Positions 34,975-43,370 of a stretch of 64,000 nucleotides of DNA are shown here, one piece after another. The stretch's first letter is position 1. Each line of letters opens with the position of its first letter. This DNA is from Ancylobacter sonchi (lineage in GTDB: Bacteria; Pseudomonadota; Alphaproteobacteria; Rhizobiales; Xanthobacteraceae). The notes under the pieces were generated by a model. The model did not search any database. It had not been told where the DNA came from and was given only the letters and a program-made list of their open reading frames with translations. The stretch is from the NCBI RefSeq assembly GCF_018390695.1, contig NZ_JAHBGF010000028.1, positions 682,001-746,000 on the forward strand, given 5' to 3'. The position numbers and the translations under genes are program-made.

Positions 34975-36210
34975 CTAGCGGACGGGCACCAGCCGGCGCA
35001 CAGCCTCGGCGACGCTGGGGAGCGTCGCGACGCGCAAGGCGCCGAGCGGCAGGCTTACAATTGAATCCATTCTGAACACGGTGCCGGCGTGGTCAACTCC
35101 CGGCGTGCCGACCGGAATGAACACATCCGGCGGCGTGGCGCACTCGATATCGGGATGGCCGATGACGATCACCGGCCCGTCGAAGGCCGGCGGCGGCTCC
35201 GGCCGGAACGCCGAGACCCAGACCAGCAGGTCGGCGTCCTTCAGCGCCGCCCCTGTGGCGTAAAGCGAAGCGTCGTGTTCGGACGCCTCGCCGCGTATCG
35301 CGGTGCGCAGCGGGTAGCCGAGCCGCCAGAGCAGCAGCTGGTTGATGCCGGTCACATTGTCGCGCCCGCCGAGCGGGAACACCCCGGCCCGGGTGGTGAC
35401 GTTCAGTGCGTCGACAAGTCGCGTCGCCCGCTCGGCGATCAGGTCGGCCGGATCGAGCGCGGCGGCGTTCCACACCGCCACCGCATAGGCGGCGCCCTTC
35501 AGCGCCGCTGCCGCCTCGGCGAGAGCCTCCGCCGTCGCGCCGCCGAAGGAGGCGCCGCGCGGCGCCGGACCGGACACCATCTGCCCGAGCGCCGCCAGCG
35601 CCGCCACCGGATCGTCGGCAGCCAGCTCCGTCACCGTCGCCCCGCCGAGCTGCCGCCGGGCCGAGGCCCCGAGACTGCCGCCGAGCACGATGACGTGGCG
35701 GGAGGCCGTGAACAGCGCCTCGGCCGGCAGCGCCCGCTCGAAGAAGCGCCCGAAGGCCGCCGTGGGATCCTCGCCGATCACCAGCAGCACGTCGCAATGG
35801 TTGCGGACCTCCGCCAGCGTCGTCGACAGCCAGCCGGTGCGCTGAACCGCCGCATAGTTGGCAAACAACCCGTCCGAGGCGGCATGATCGAGCACGCCGC
35901 CATGACGGATCGCGAGATCGAGAATCGCCCGCCCGCCGTCGATGTCGGCGCCGAGGCCGGCGAAGACCGGCGCGCGCGCCGCGTCGAGCAGCCTTCTGGC
36001 CCGATCGTACACCTCATCGGCCGCCGGGCCGGCCTCGTCGGCGGTATCCAGGCGCCGCAGCAGCCTAGCCGCCTCCGGGCACACCGAGGCCTTGGGGCGC
36101 ACCTCGCGACCCGCCACCTCGACGACGAGATCGTCACAACCGAGCCCGCAGAAGCCGCAGACCACGTCGTTCACAATTAGCGGAGCACCCGCGCTCGTTT
36201 CACTGCTCAT
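34975..36210 (-). CDS. fhcB: Formyltransferase/hydrolase complex subunit B
   Basis: 411-aa homologue of the molybdopterin-type formylmethanofuran dehydrogenase subunit FwdB. It begins VNDVVCGFCGLGCDDLVVEV and retains VLLVIGEDPTAAFGRFFERA. The bacterial protein is thought to be structural rather than redox-active. ATG at 36210 is the chosen start; a TTG at 36222 that overlaps the upstream stop is an alternative. It starts the fhcBADC set. Confidence 0.92.
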   Translation of the reverse strand: MSSETSAGAPLIVNDVVCGFCGLGCDDLVVEVAGREVRPKASVCPEAARLLRRLDTADEAGPAADEVYDRARRLLDAARAPVFAGLGADIDGGRAILDLAIRHGGVLDHAASDGLFANYAAVQRTGWLSTTLAEVRNHCDVLLVIGEDPTAAFGRFFERALPAEALFTASRHVIVLGGSLGASARRQLGGATVTELAADDPVAALAALGQMVSGPAPRGASFGGATAEALAEAAAALKGAAYAVAVWNAAALDPADLIAERATRLVDALNVTTRAGVFPLGGRDNVTGINQLLLWRLGYPLRTAIRGEASEHDASLYATGAALKDADLLVWVSAFRPEPPPAFDGPVIVIGHPDIECATPPDVFIPVGTPGVDHAGTVFRMDSIVSLPLGALRVATLPSVAEAVRRLVPVR

Positions 36211-36218
36211 CGCTGCGC

Positions 36219-36599
36219 TCAATCATGCTTGATGTAGGCAAAGCGGAGGTCGCCTTCCGGCGTCCCCGCCAATGCGCTTCCCTCGACGGCACCCGGCCGC
36301 CAGGAGATGAAATCCTCAATCTTCTTCGCGAGTTGGAAGTCGCGCTCCGTGACGCCCTTGGCATCGTGGCTCATCAGCCGCACCTCGACCCAGGCATAGG
36401 ACGCGGTGATGTCGGGATGGTGCCACGCCGCCTCGGCCAGGTGGCCAACGGCGTTGATCACCATCAGCGTGCCCTTCCAGCTCGACGTGCGATAGGTGCG
36501 CCGGATCCAGCCATCCTCCAGTCGCCACTTCGGGAGATCGGCCTTCAAGCGCTCCACTATCTCATTGTCGGAAAATGTCTTTTTAGGATCGATCGCCAT
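36219..36599 (-). CDS. Pterin-4a-carbinolamine dehydratase (4a-hydroxytetrahydrobiopterin dehydratase)
   Basis: 126-aa PCD/DCoH protein. The active-site stretch is AWHHPDITASYAWVEVRLMSHDAKGVTERDFQLAKKIE. GGAGGAGAGG precedes the ATG. It is the first gene of the fhc operon, ending nine bases before the fhcB ATG. No aromatic amino-acid hydroxylase is nearby, so a role with H4MPT-type pterins is more likely than phenylalanine metabolism. That role is inference from context. Confidence 0.9.
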   Translation of the reverse strand: MAIDPKKTFSDNEIVERLKADLPKWRLEDGWIRRTYRTSSWKGTLMVINAVGHLAEAAWHHPDITASYAWVEVRLMSHDAKGVTERDFQLAKKIEDFISWRPGAVEGSALAGTPEGDLRFAYIKHD

Positions 36600-37371
36600 C
36601 GCGCCTCTCCTCCCGGTCTTTGTGGCCCGTTCTGTCGCGAACCGATTTCCCGATTCGGTATCACGCCAGAGGCCGCCGCCGCAAATGCTCTGATCATCTT
36701 CCGCACGGTTCCGCTTGTCGGCGAAAGCCGGCTGGTTTTACCATGAAGGTGAGGAAACGCTCGTGAACAACACAACGCTCACCTTCGAAGCGGCGCACGA
36801 GACCGGTCGGAACACAGCGGCGCGCGCCGCTGTCATGGCTCGTTCGCGCCTTGCTTTCATCGACGTCCGGGCCCTGCCGGGGTTGCCGCCGGCCGGGGGC
36901 CGCTGCTTCGGCATGCCACGCGGCACGCCGCCGCCGGACCGGCTCCAGCGCCGAGGGCGTACGCGGTCGAAAATGCCGCACGTCGCCGGGGGGACCCGTG
37001 CAAAACCTGCGGCATTTCGGCAAGGCGTGCGAAGAAATGCGAAGAATTCCCGGCCGGCCCTATGCAGGCGTGCAGGCGGGCCGCTATACGAGCCATCGGA
37101 TCGTCGAGTGATGCGATGGCTGTCTCATGCCGTTCTCGCCGGCGTCGACCGGCCGAGGTCGGACGACTGACGATCGAGGCCGGCGCGCGTTTCCGCGTGT
37201 CGCCTCCCTTGGCCTTCGACCGCCGGCGCGGCAGCAATGCCGGAGGCGGAGCGAACGGCTTGCCTGCCACGGGCAGCGCGGAGCGGCGGTTTGGCGGAAG
37301 CCCGCGTCGCTAGTCTTCTCTCCCGATCAGAGGCCGCAACGGCCCGATTCCACCTAGGAGATTGAAACGCC
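36600..37371. other. 772-bp divergent intergenic region, no gene supported
   Basis: It separates the fhc operon (-) from mtdB (+). Open frames exist on both strands but have unprotein-like composition and no good start. It holds two promoters. A 9-bp inverted repeat lies at 36745-36753 and 36778-36786 (GAAGGTGAG / CTCACCTTC). A TAGGAGA Shine-Dalgarno for mtdB is at its end. Confidence 0.55.
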
Positions 37372-38268
37372 ATGGCGGACATAGCGCCGATTCTTCACAT
37401 CGTCTCGCCGCTCCGGCACGTCAGCCCCTTCGACGTGAACATGGCCGTGGATGCCGGCTACACGACGATCCTTCCCTATTCCGGCGTGAAGCTGGAGGAG
37501 ATGGTCGACCTGACGCAGGACATGATGTTCTCGCGTCCGCCGGACCATGCCTCGCGCACCGGCCTGTTCATCGGCGGCAAGGACGCCAGCCTGGCGCTGG
37601 ACATGGCCAAGGAGGCCCGCTCCGCGCTGTTCCCGCCGTTCCAGATCTCCGTCTTCGTCGATCCGGCGGGCTCCTTCACCACCGCCGCCGCGATGATCGC
37701 CGAGGTGGAGCGCAAGCTGCGCGGCCGGCGGCCGGGCGGCCTCAAGGGGGCGAAGGTGCAGGTCTACGGCGCCACCGGCGTCGTCGGCGGCATCGCCGCG
37801 GTGATCGCTGCGCAGGCCGGCGCCGAGGTTACGCTCGTCAGCCATCGCGACGTCGACACGGTGCGGCTGAAGGCGGCCGACTTCAAGGTCCGCTTCAACG
37901 TCGATCTGCTCAGCGCGGTCGCGCGCGACGACGCCGAGAAGTTCAAGCTGCTGCCGGAAGCCGAGGTGGTGCTGGCCTGCGGCAAGGCGGGCGTGCAGAT
38001 CCTTAACCCCGATCACCTCGCCGAGGCGCATGGCCTTCTGGTCGCCGCCGACGTCAACGCCGTGCCGCCCTCGGGCATCGCCGGGATCGATGCGCTCGAC
38101 GACGGCAAGCCGATCGGCGGCGGGGCTCTCGGCATCGGCGCGCTCGCCATCGGCCATCTGAAGTATCGGGTGCAGCACGAGTTGCTGAAGCGGATGCGTG
38201 CGACCGACACCGCCTTGACCATCGGCTTTGAGGATGCCTTCGAGCTCGCCCGTTCGCTGGCCGCCTGA
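37372..38268 (+). CDS. mtdB: NAD(P)-dependent methylene-H4MPT dehydrogenase
   Basis: 298-aa cytoplasmic dehydrogenase oxidising methylene-H4MPT to methenyl-H4MPT. It begins APILHIVSPLRHVSPFDVNMAVDAGYTTILPY; the nucleotide-binding motif GATGVVGGIAAVIAAQAGAEV lies near residues 134-154. The length and N-terminus match MtdB rather than the shorter folate-linked MtdA. It is followed by mch, the next enzyme in the pathway. Confidence 0.94.
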   Translation: MADIAPILHIVSPLRHVSPFDVNMAVDAGYTTILPYSGVKLEEMVDLTQDMMFSRPPDHASRTGLFIGGKDASLALDMAKEARSALFPPFQISVFVDPAGSFTTAAAMIAEVERKLRGRRPGGLKGAKVQVYGATGVVGGIAAVIAAQAGAEVTLVSHRDVDTVRLKAADFKVRFNVDLLSAVARDDAEKFKLLPEAEVVLACGKAGVQILNPDHLAEAHGLLVAADVNAVPPSGIAGIDALDDGKPIGGGALGIGALAIGHLKYRVQHELLKRMRATDTALTIGFEDAFELARSLAA

Positions 38269-38307
38269 GGCGGACACGCGGGACAGCCGTCGAAGAGGGA
38301 GGGAAAC

Positions 38308-39264
38308 ATGAGCGAGCATCGCCCAAGTGTAGCCGCGCTGTCCGCGCCTCTGGTCGAGGCGCTGGTCGCCGACGCCGGGGTGCTGAGGCTTGGGGTCAGC
38401 CGCAGCCCCTGCGGCGCCCGCATCGTCGATGGCGGCATCACCGCGCGCGGCGGCATCGAGGCCGGCCGGCGCATCGCCGAGATCTGCCTCGGCGGCCTCG
38501 GCCATGTCGGCATCGCCACCAGCGGGCGGTTCCCGCGCTGGGGCACCATGATCACGGTGACGACCGCTGATCCGGTCACCGCCTGCCTCGGCAGCCAATA
38601 TGCCGGCTGGAGCCTGGCGGAAGGCGACTTCTTCGCCCTCGGCTCCGGCCCCGGCCGCGCGCTGTGGGCCAAGGAGAAGCTCTATGAGGAACTCGGCTAC
38701 CGCGACAGCGCCGACCATGCGGCGCTGGTGCTGGAGGTCGACCGCACGCCGCCGGACAGCCTCGTCGCCCGCATCGCCGAGGAGTGCGGCATTTCGCCTG
38801 ACCGGCTGACGCTGATCCTCACCCCGACCTCCAGCCTCGCCGGCACGGTGCAGATCGTGGCGCGCGTGCTGGAAGTGGCGCTGCACAAGACGCATGCGCT
38901 GCATTTCCCGCTCGACCGGGTGGTGGACGGAGTCGGCTCCTCGCCGCTGCCGCCGCCGGCGCCCGATTTCGTCAGCGCCATGGGCCGCACCAACGATGCC
39001 ACGCTCTATGGCGGCGACGTGCAGCTGTTCGTCACCGGGCCGGAAAGCGAGGCGCGCGAGCTGGCGGAAGGCCTGCCCTCCTCCTCCTCGCGCGACCATG
39101 GCCGCACCTTCGCGGAGATCTTCACCGCCTATAAGGGCGACTTCTACGCCATGGACCCGATGCTGTTCTCCCCGGCCCGCGTGACCGTCACGGCGCTGGA
39201 GACCGGACGCAGCTTCACCTTCGGCGCCTTCCACGACGAGATCCTGGAGCGTTCCTTCGCATGA
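38308..39264 (+). CDS. mch: Methenyltetrahydromethanopterin cyclohydrolase
   Basis: 318-aa enzyme converting methenyl-H4MPT to formyl-H4MPT. Conserved segments are ICLGGLGHVGIATSG, PVTACLGSQYAGWSL, FALGSGPGRAL, GVGSSPLPPPAPDFVSAMGRTNDATLYGG and FYAMDPMLFSPARV. It lies 39 bp after mtdB and overlaps the following ATP-grasp gene by four bases (39261-39264). Confidence 0.96.
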   Translation: MSEHRPSVAALSAPLVEALVADAGVLRLGVSRSPCGARIVDGGITARGGIEAGRRIAEICLGGLGHVGIATSGRFPRWGTMITVTTADPVTACLGSQYAGWSLAEGDFFALGSGPGRALWAKEKLYEELGYRDSADHAALVLEVDRTPPDSLVARIAEECGISPDRLTLILTPTSSLAGTVQIVARVLEVALHKTHALHFPLDRVVDGVGSSPLPPPAPDFVSAMGRTNDATLYGGDVQLFVTGPESEARELAEGLPSSSSRDHGRTFAEIFTAYKGDFYAMDPMLFSPARVTVTALETGRSFTFGAFHDEILERSFA

Positions 39265-40208
39265 GGCCGATGGGGCAGAACTTCGGGCAGGACGCGACGA
39301 GCGACGTGGCGCGGGATCTGGTCGTCATCTTCACCGAGGATGCCGACTGGCACACCCGCACGCTGTGTCGCGCGCTGGAGCACGAGGGCCTGCGGGTGCT
39401 CGTGCTCTCGCTCAACGATTGCGGCTTCGCCATCGGCGAGACCCCGCACGGGTTGCTGCTGCCCGGCCTCGACGGCCAGCTGCCGGCCGCCGCCTTCGTG
39501 CGGGTGATCGCCAAGGGCAGCACCGAGCAGATCACCATGCGGCTCGGCGTGCTGCATGCGCTGCGCGAACTCGGCGTGAAGGTGATGAACGACGCCCGCG
39601 CCATCGAGCGCTGCGTCGACAAGAGCATGACCAGCTTCCTCGTCGCCCGCGCCGGATTGCCGACGCCGCGCACCTTCGTGCGCGAGGACGCGGCGGCGAT
39701 GCAGGCATTGATCGACGCTGCGCCCGGCGACACCGTGCTGAAACCGCTGTTCGGCGCACAAGGCAAGGGACTTCGCCGCATCGGGCCGCGCCAGCCCCTG
39801 CCGGAGCCGGAAAAGGTCGGCGGGGTCTATTATCTGCAGGAGTTCGTCGAGGGGCGCCGCCACGACGGCCTGTTCCAGGACTGGCGCGTCTTCGTCGTCG
39901 GCGGCCGTGCCGTCGCCGCGATGGTGCGCCGCTCGGAACGGTGGATCACCAATATCCACCAGGGTGCCGCCGGCGAGCCCGCCCCACTCGACGGACCGGC
40001 GGCCGATATCGCCATCGCCGCCACCGCCGCCGTCGGCGCCGACTATGCCGGCGTCGACCTGATCGAGGAGGCGGGCGGCGGCTTCACCGTGCTGGAGGTC
40101 AATTCGATGCCGGCCTGGAAGGGCTTGCAGAAGACCACCGAGACCGACGTCGCGGCAGCCATGGCGCGCCATCTCGTCGATTGCCTGCACCCCGTATCGG
40201 TGGCGTGA
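39261..40208 (+). CDS. ATP-grasp ligase, RimK/MptN-like (methylotrophy Orf5 type)
   Basis: 315-aa ATP-grasp enzyme. Nucleotide-binding features include VLKPLFGAQGKGLRRI and VYYLQEFVEGRRHDGLFQDWRVFVVGGRAVAAM; the metal site is FTVLEVNSMPAWKGL. RimK relatives add glutamate to proteins or pterins; the archaeal MptN glutamylates H4MPT. Its overlap with mch and conservation in methylotroph C1 clusters make H4MPT cofactor modification the best hypothesis. Confidence 0.85.
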   Translation: MRPMGQNFGQDATSDVARDLVVIFTEDADWHTRTLCRALEHEGLRVLVLSLNDCGFAIGETPHGLLLPGLDGQLPAAAFVRVIAKGSTEQITMRLGVLHALRELGVKVMNDARAIERCVDKSMTSFLVARAGLPTPRTFVREDAAAMQALIDAAPGDTVLKPLFGAQGKGLRRIGPRQPLPEPEKVGGVYYLQEFVEGRRHDGLFQDWRVFVVGGRAVAAMVRRSERWITNIHQGAAGEPAPLDGPAADIAIAATAAVGADYAGVDLIEEAGGGFTVLEVNSMPAWKGLQKTTETDVAAAMARHLVDCLHPVSVA

Positions 40209-40227
40209 GGCGCGTCCCCGCCGGGTC

Positions 40228-40251
40228 GTGCGGCGCGTCGTCGCGCCGCAC
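40228..40251. terminator. Bidirectional hairpin between convergent ligase and cbbR
   Basis: Perfect 10-bp stem GTGCGGCGCG (40228-40237) with 40242-40251 and a TCGT loop, in the 57-bp gap between convergent genes. There is no T-tract. Confidence 0.6.
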
Positions 40252-40265
40252 CCATCACGCTCCCG

Positions 40266-41219
40266 TCAGTCGACCGGCTCGGCCGGCTTGCGGCTGCCGG
40301 CAATAGCCGGCTTGATCGGCTTCGGCAGGAATTCCGAGCCCCGGTCGGAGAGGAATTCGTTCAGCGCGGCCGCCGGCGGCGTCAGCCGCTTTGCCGAGCG
40401 CTTCACGACGAACCACTGCCGCACCACCGGCATGCCCTCCACGTCGAGCACGGCGAGCCGGCCATCGGCCACCTCCGCCGCGATGGTGTGGGCGGAGATG
40501 AAGGAAAGCCCGAGCCCGGCCATCACCGCCTGCTTGATGGTCTCGTTCGAGCCGATCTCCATGCCGATCTTCGGCACCACGCCGGCATCCTGGAAGAATC
40601 GCTCCATCAGCGTGCGGGTGCCCGAACCCGGCTCGCGGACCAGGAAGGTCGAGCCGGCGAGCAGGTCGGGCGCGATTCGACGCCCGAGCAGCGGATGGTC
40701 GATCGGCGCGATCATCACGTGGGGGTGTGGGCCGATCAGCGTCTTGTCCACCTCGATGTCGAGCGGCGGCCGCCCCATGATCGCGACGTCGATCACGTCG
40801 CCCCTCAGCGCGGCGATGATGTCTTCGCGATTGCCGACCACCAGCGCCACGTCGATGCCGGGATGAGCGCGGGCGAACACGCCGAGGGCGTTGGGCGCGA
40901 AGTACTTGGCGGTCGAGACGATGCCGACGCAGACGCGGCCGGCGTCCAGCCCCTTCATCGCGTCGAGCGAGGCGCCGCAATCGGCGAGCGCCCGCTCGAT
41001 TCGCGCCACGGCGGCGAGCACCTCGCGGCCGGCGTCGCTGGGCTGGAAACGCTCGCCGGCACGATCCAGCAGCGGCAGGCCGAGCTGCTCCTCCAGAAGC
41101 TGGATCTGCATGGTGACCGCCGGTGGGGTGACGTTGAGCTGACGCGCCGCGGCGGTGACGGTGCCGGTGTCGATCACCGCCGCCAGGGCGCGCAGCTGCT
41201 TTAGCGTGACATTCCGCAT
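40266..41219 (-). CDS. cbbR: LysR-type regulator CbbR
   Basis: 317-aa LysR regulator. The helix-turn-helix is at the N-terminus (VTLKQLRALAAVIDTGTVTAAARQLNVTPPAVTMQIQLLE). The co-inducer domain includes VCVGIVSTAKYFAPNALGVF and REPGSGTRTLMERFF, as in CbbR. ATG 41219 (GGAA upstream) is preferred over a GTG at 41234. It is divergent from cbbF, the classic arrangement for controlling the Calvin operon in response to metabolites. Confidence 0.93.
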   Translation of the reverse strand: MRNVTLKQLRALAAVIDTGTVTAAARQLNVTPPAVTMQIQLLEEQLGLPLLDRAGERFQPSDAGREVLAAVARIERALADCGASLDAMKGLDAGRVCVGIVSTAKYFAPNALGVFARAHPGIDVALVVGNREDIIAALRGDVIDVAIMGRPPLDIEVDKTLIGPHPHVMIAPIDHPLLGRRIAPDLLAGSTFLVREPGSGTRTLMERFFQDAGVVPKIGMEIGSNETIKQAVMAGLGLSFISAHTIAAEVADGRLAVLDVEGMPVVRQWFVVKRSAKRLTPPAAALNEFLSDRGSEFLPKPIKPAIAGSRKPAEPVD

Positions 41220-41234
41220 GATGTATTCCAGCAC

Positions 41235-41247
41235 TCAGAAATACTAA
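41235..41247. promoter_or_regulatory. Candidate CbbR operator half-site
   Basis: TCA-N7-TAA at 41235-41247 fits the CbbR consensus TNA-N7-TNA and the LysR T-N11-A rule. It lies in the AT-rich cbbR-cbbF divergent region, 16 bases upstream of the cbbR ATG. Confidence 0.4.
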
Positions 41248-41405
41248 AAACCTAGAAAAGAATATTCGAATTTCCTTACGCCGCAAAGTCAGGCAAGGTA
41301 GCCTCAATGAAAGGCGTCCGCCGCTTCGGGTCCCCCACTCGAAGGCCATACGGAAACGACACGCCACAAAGGTCCGAAGACCAAATCAAGCACTGGGGAA
41401 ACGCC

Positions 41406-42470
41406 GTGACACACGAGACATTGCAGGACCACCTCGAGAGGTGGGCCGAGACCGATTCCTTGCGTCAGGGAGTCGCAGCGACGGTGCTTGCCCTGGCAGG
41501 CGCGGGCATCGCCATATCCGAGCTCATCGCCGCCGGGCCGCTTGCCGGCGCCATGGCCGCGGTTCGCGGCTATCACGAGGATGGCGACAGCCAGAAGGAA
41601 CTCGACGTCCTCGCCGACCAGCTGGTGATGGACGCGCTTCGCACGGCGCCGGTCGCCGTGCTCGGCTCGGAGGAGCTGCCGGAGCCGGTCGCTCTCGACC
41701 CGCGCGGTACGCTGGCGGTCGCGGTCGATCCGCTGGACGGCTCGTCCAACATCGACATCAACATCTCCGTCGGCACGATCTTCTCGATCCTGCCCTTCAC
41801 CGGCCCCAACGCGCTGCTTCAGCCCGGTGCCCGGCAGCTCGCCGCCGGCTTCCTGGTCTACGGCCCGCAGGTTGCGCTCGTGCTCACGCTCGGTGCCGGC
41901 ACGCATGTCTTCATCCTCGACCCGGCCTCGCTGCGCTTCGTGAAGGTGCAGGATCCGGTCCTGCGGAACCCGGTGTTCCTGAAGGTGCGCGACAGCGTCA
42001 TCGTGCCGCCGGAGACGACGGAATACGCCATCAACGGCTCCAATGCCCGCCATTGGGACAATGCGATCCGCTACTATGTCGAGGATTGCCAGGCCGGTGC
42101 CGAGGGTCCGCGCGGCAAGGACTTCAACACGCGCTGGACGGCCTCGATGGTCGCCGAGGCGTTCCGCATCCTCACCCGCGGCGGCGTCTATCTCTATCCG
42201 GGCGACGCCCGCAAGGGTTACGCGAACGGCCGGCTGCGGCTGGTCTACGAGGCCAATCCGATCGCCTTCATCATGGAGCAGGCGCGCGGCAGTGCCACCG
42301 ACGGTCGGCGGCGCATCCTCGACATCATCCCCTCCGAACTGCATCAGCGCATCCCGCTGGTGTTCGGTTCGCGGGCGGAAGTCGACCGCATCGCCCGCTA
42401 CCACTGCGATCCCAGCCAGCTTCCCGAACGCTCGCCGCTCTTCGGACGGCGCGGCCTGCTGCGCGCCTGA
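41406..42470 (+). CDS. cbbF: Class I fructose-1,6-bisphosphatase
   Basis: 354-aa phosphatase (fructose/sedoheptulose bisphosphate) of the Calvin cycle. The metal site is DPLDGSSNIDINISVGTIFSI (DPLDGSSN at 108-115). GGVYLYPGDARKGYANGRLRLVYEANP is the substrate region. The GTG start with GGGGAAAC upstream begins the family N-terminus THETLQDHLERW; an in-frame ATG at 41307 would add about 33 residues with no family support. First gene of the cbb operon. Confidence 0.94.
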   Translation: MTHETLQDHLERWAETDSLRQGVAATVLALAGAGIAISELIAAGPLAGAMAAVRGYHEDGDSQKELDVLADQLVMDALRTAPVAVLGSEELPEPVALDPRGTLAVAVDPLDGSSNIDINISVGTIFSILPFTGPNALLQPGARQLAAGFLVYGPQVALVLTLGAGTHVFILDPASLRFVKVQDPVLRNPVFLKVRDSVIVPPETTEYAINGSNARHWDNAIRYYVEDCQAGAEGPRGKDFNTRWTASMVAEAFRILTRGGVYLYPGDARKGYANGRLRLVYEANPIAFIMEQARGSATDGRRRILDIIPSELHQRIPLVFGSRAEVDRIARYHCDPSQLPERSPLFGRRGLLRA

Positions 42471-42480
42471 GGGGGACGTA

Positions 42481-43356
42481 ATGTCGATCCATCATCCGAT
42501 CATCTCCGTCACCGGCTCGTCCGGTGCGGGCACCACCTCGGTGCGGCGCATCTTCGAGCAGATCTTCCGGCGCGAGGAAGTCGACGCCGCCTATATCGAG
42601 GGCGACGCCTTCCACCGCTACGACCGCGCCGAGATGAAGCGCGTCATGGCCGAGGAAGCCTCGCGCGGCAACCATCACTACAGCCATTTCGGGCCGGATT
42701 CGAACCTGTTCGAGGAGCTGGAGGAGACCTTCCGCGCCTACTCCCAGACCGGCACCGGCAAGACCCGCCACTATGTCCACGACGCCAAGGAGGCCGAGGA
42801 ATATGGCGGACCGCCCGGCACCTTCACCGCCTGGGAGGACATCCCCCGGCCGACCGACCTTCTGTTCTATGAAGGCCTGCACGGCGCGGTGGTGAGCGGC
42901 AACATCGACGTCGCCCGTTATGCCGATCTCAAGATCGGCGTGGTTCCGGTGATCAACCTCGAGTGGATCCAGAAGATCCATCGCGACCGCTCGCATCGCG
43001 GCTATTCGACGGAGGCGGTGACCGACACCATCCTGCGGCGTATGCCGGACTACGTGAACTTCATCTGCCCGCAGTTCACCCACACCGACATCAACTTCCA
43101 GCGCGTGCCGACGGTCGACACCTCGAACCCGTTCATCGCCCGCTGGATCCCGACCGCCGACGAATCCATCGTGGTGATCCGCTTCAAGACGCCGCGCGGC
43201 ATCGACTTCCCCTACCTGCTCTCGATGATCCAGGGCAGCTGGATGAGCCGCGCCAACTCCATCGTGATCCCGGGCGGCAAGCTCGACATCGCGATGCAGC
43301 TGATCCTGACGCCGATGATCCTCAACCTCGTCGACAAGAAGCGGCGTGCCGCGTGA
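42481..43356 (+). CDS. cbbP: Phosphoribulokinase
   Basis: 291-aa bacterial class I phosphoribulokinase that makes ribulose 1,5-bisphosphate. The P-loop is GSSGAGTTS (residues 12-20). Conserved segments include [32 protein letters not shown] and [10 protein letters not shown]. It lies 10 bp after cbbF and just upstream of cbbT. Confidence 0.97.
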   Translation: MSIHHPIISVTGSSGAGTTSVRRIFEQIFRREEVDAAYIEGDAFHRYDRAEMKRVMAEEASRGNHHYSHFGPDSNLFEELEETFRAYSQTGTGKTRHYVHDAKEAEEYGGPPGTFTAWEDIPRPTDLLFYEGLHGAVVSGNIDVARYADLKIGVVPVINLEWIQKIHRDRSHRGYSTEAVTDTILRRMPDYVNFICPQFTHTDINFQRVPTVDTSNPFIARWIPTADESIVVIRFKTPRGIDFPYLLSMIQGSWMSRANSIVIPGGKLDIAMQLILTPMILNLVDKKRRAA

Positions 43357-43370
43357 CCCCGGAGGAAACC

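Noticed and set aside
36715..37170. Possible gene in the fhc-mtdB gap
   Set aside because: The 151-residue product is Arg/Pro-rich, matches nothing and shows no ribosome site; it looks like high-GC chance.
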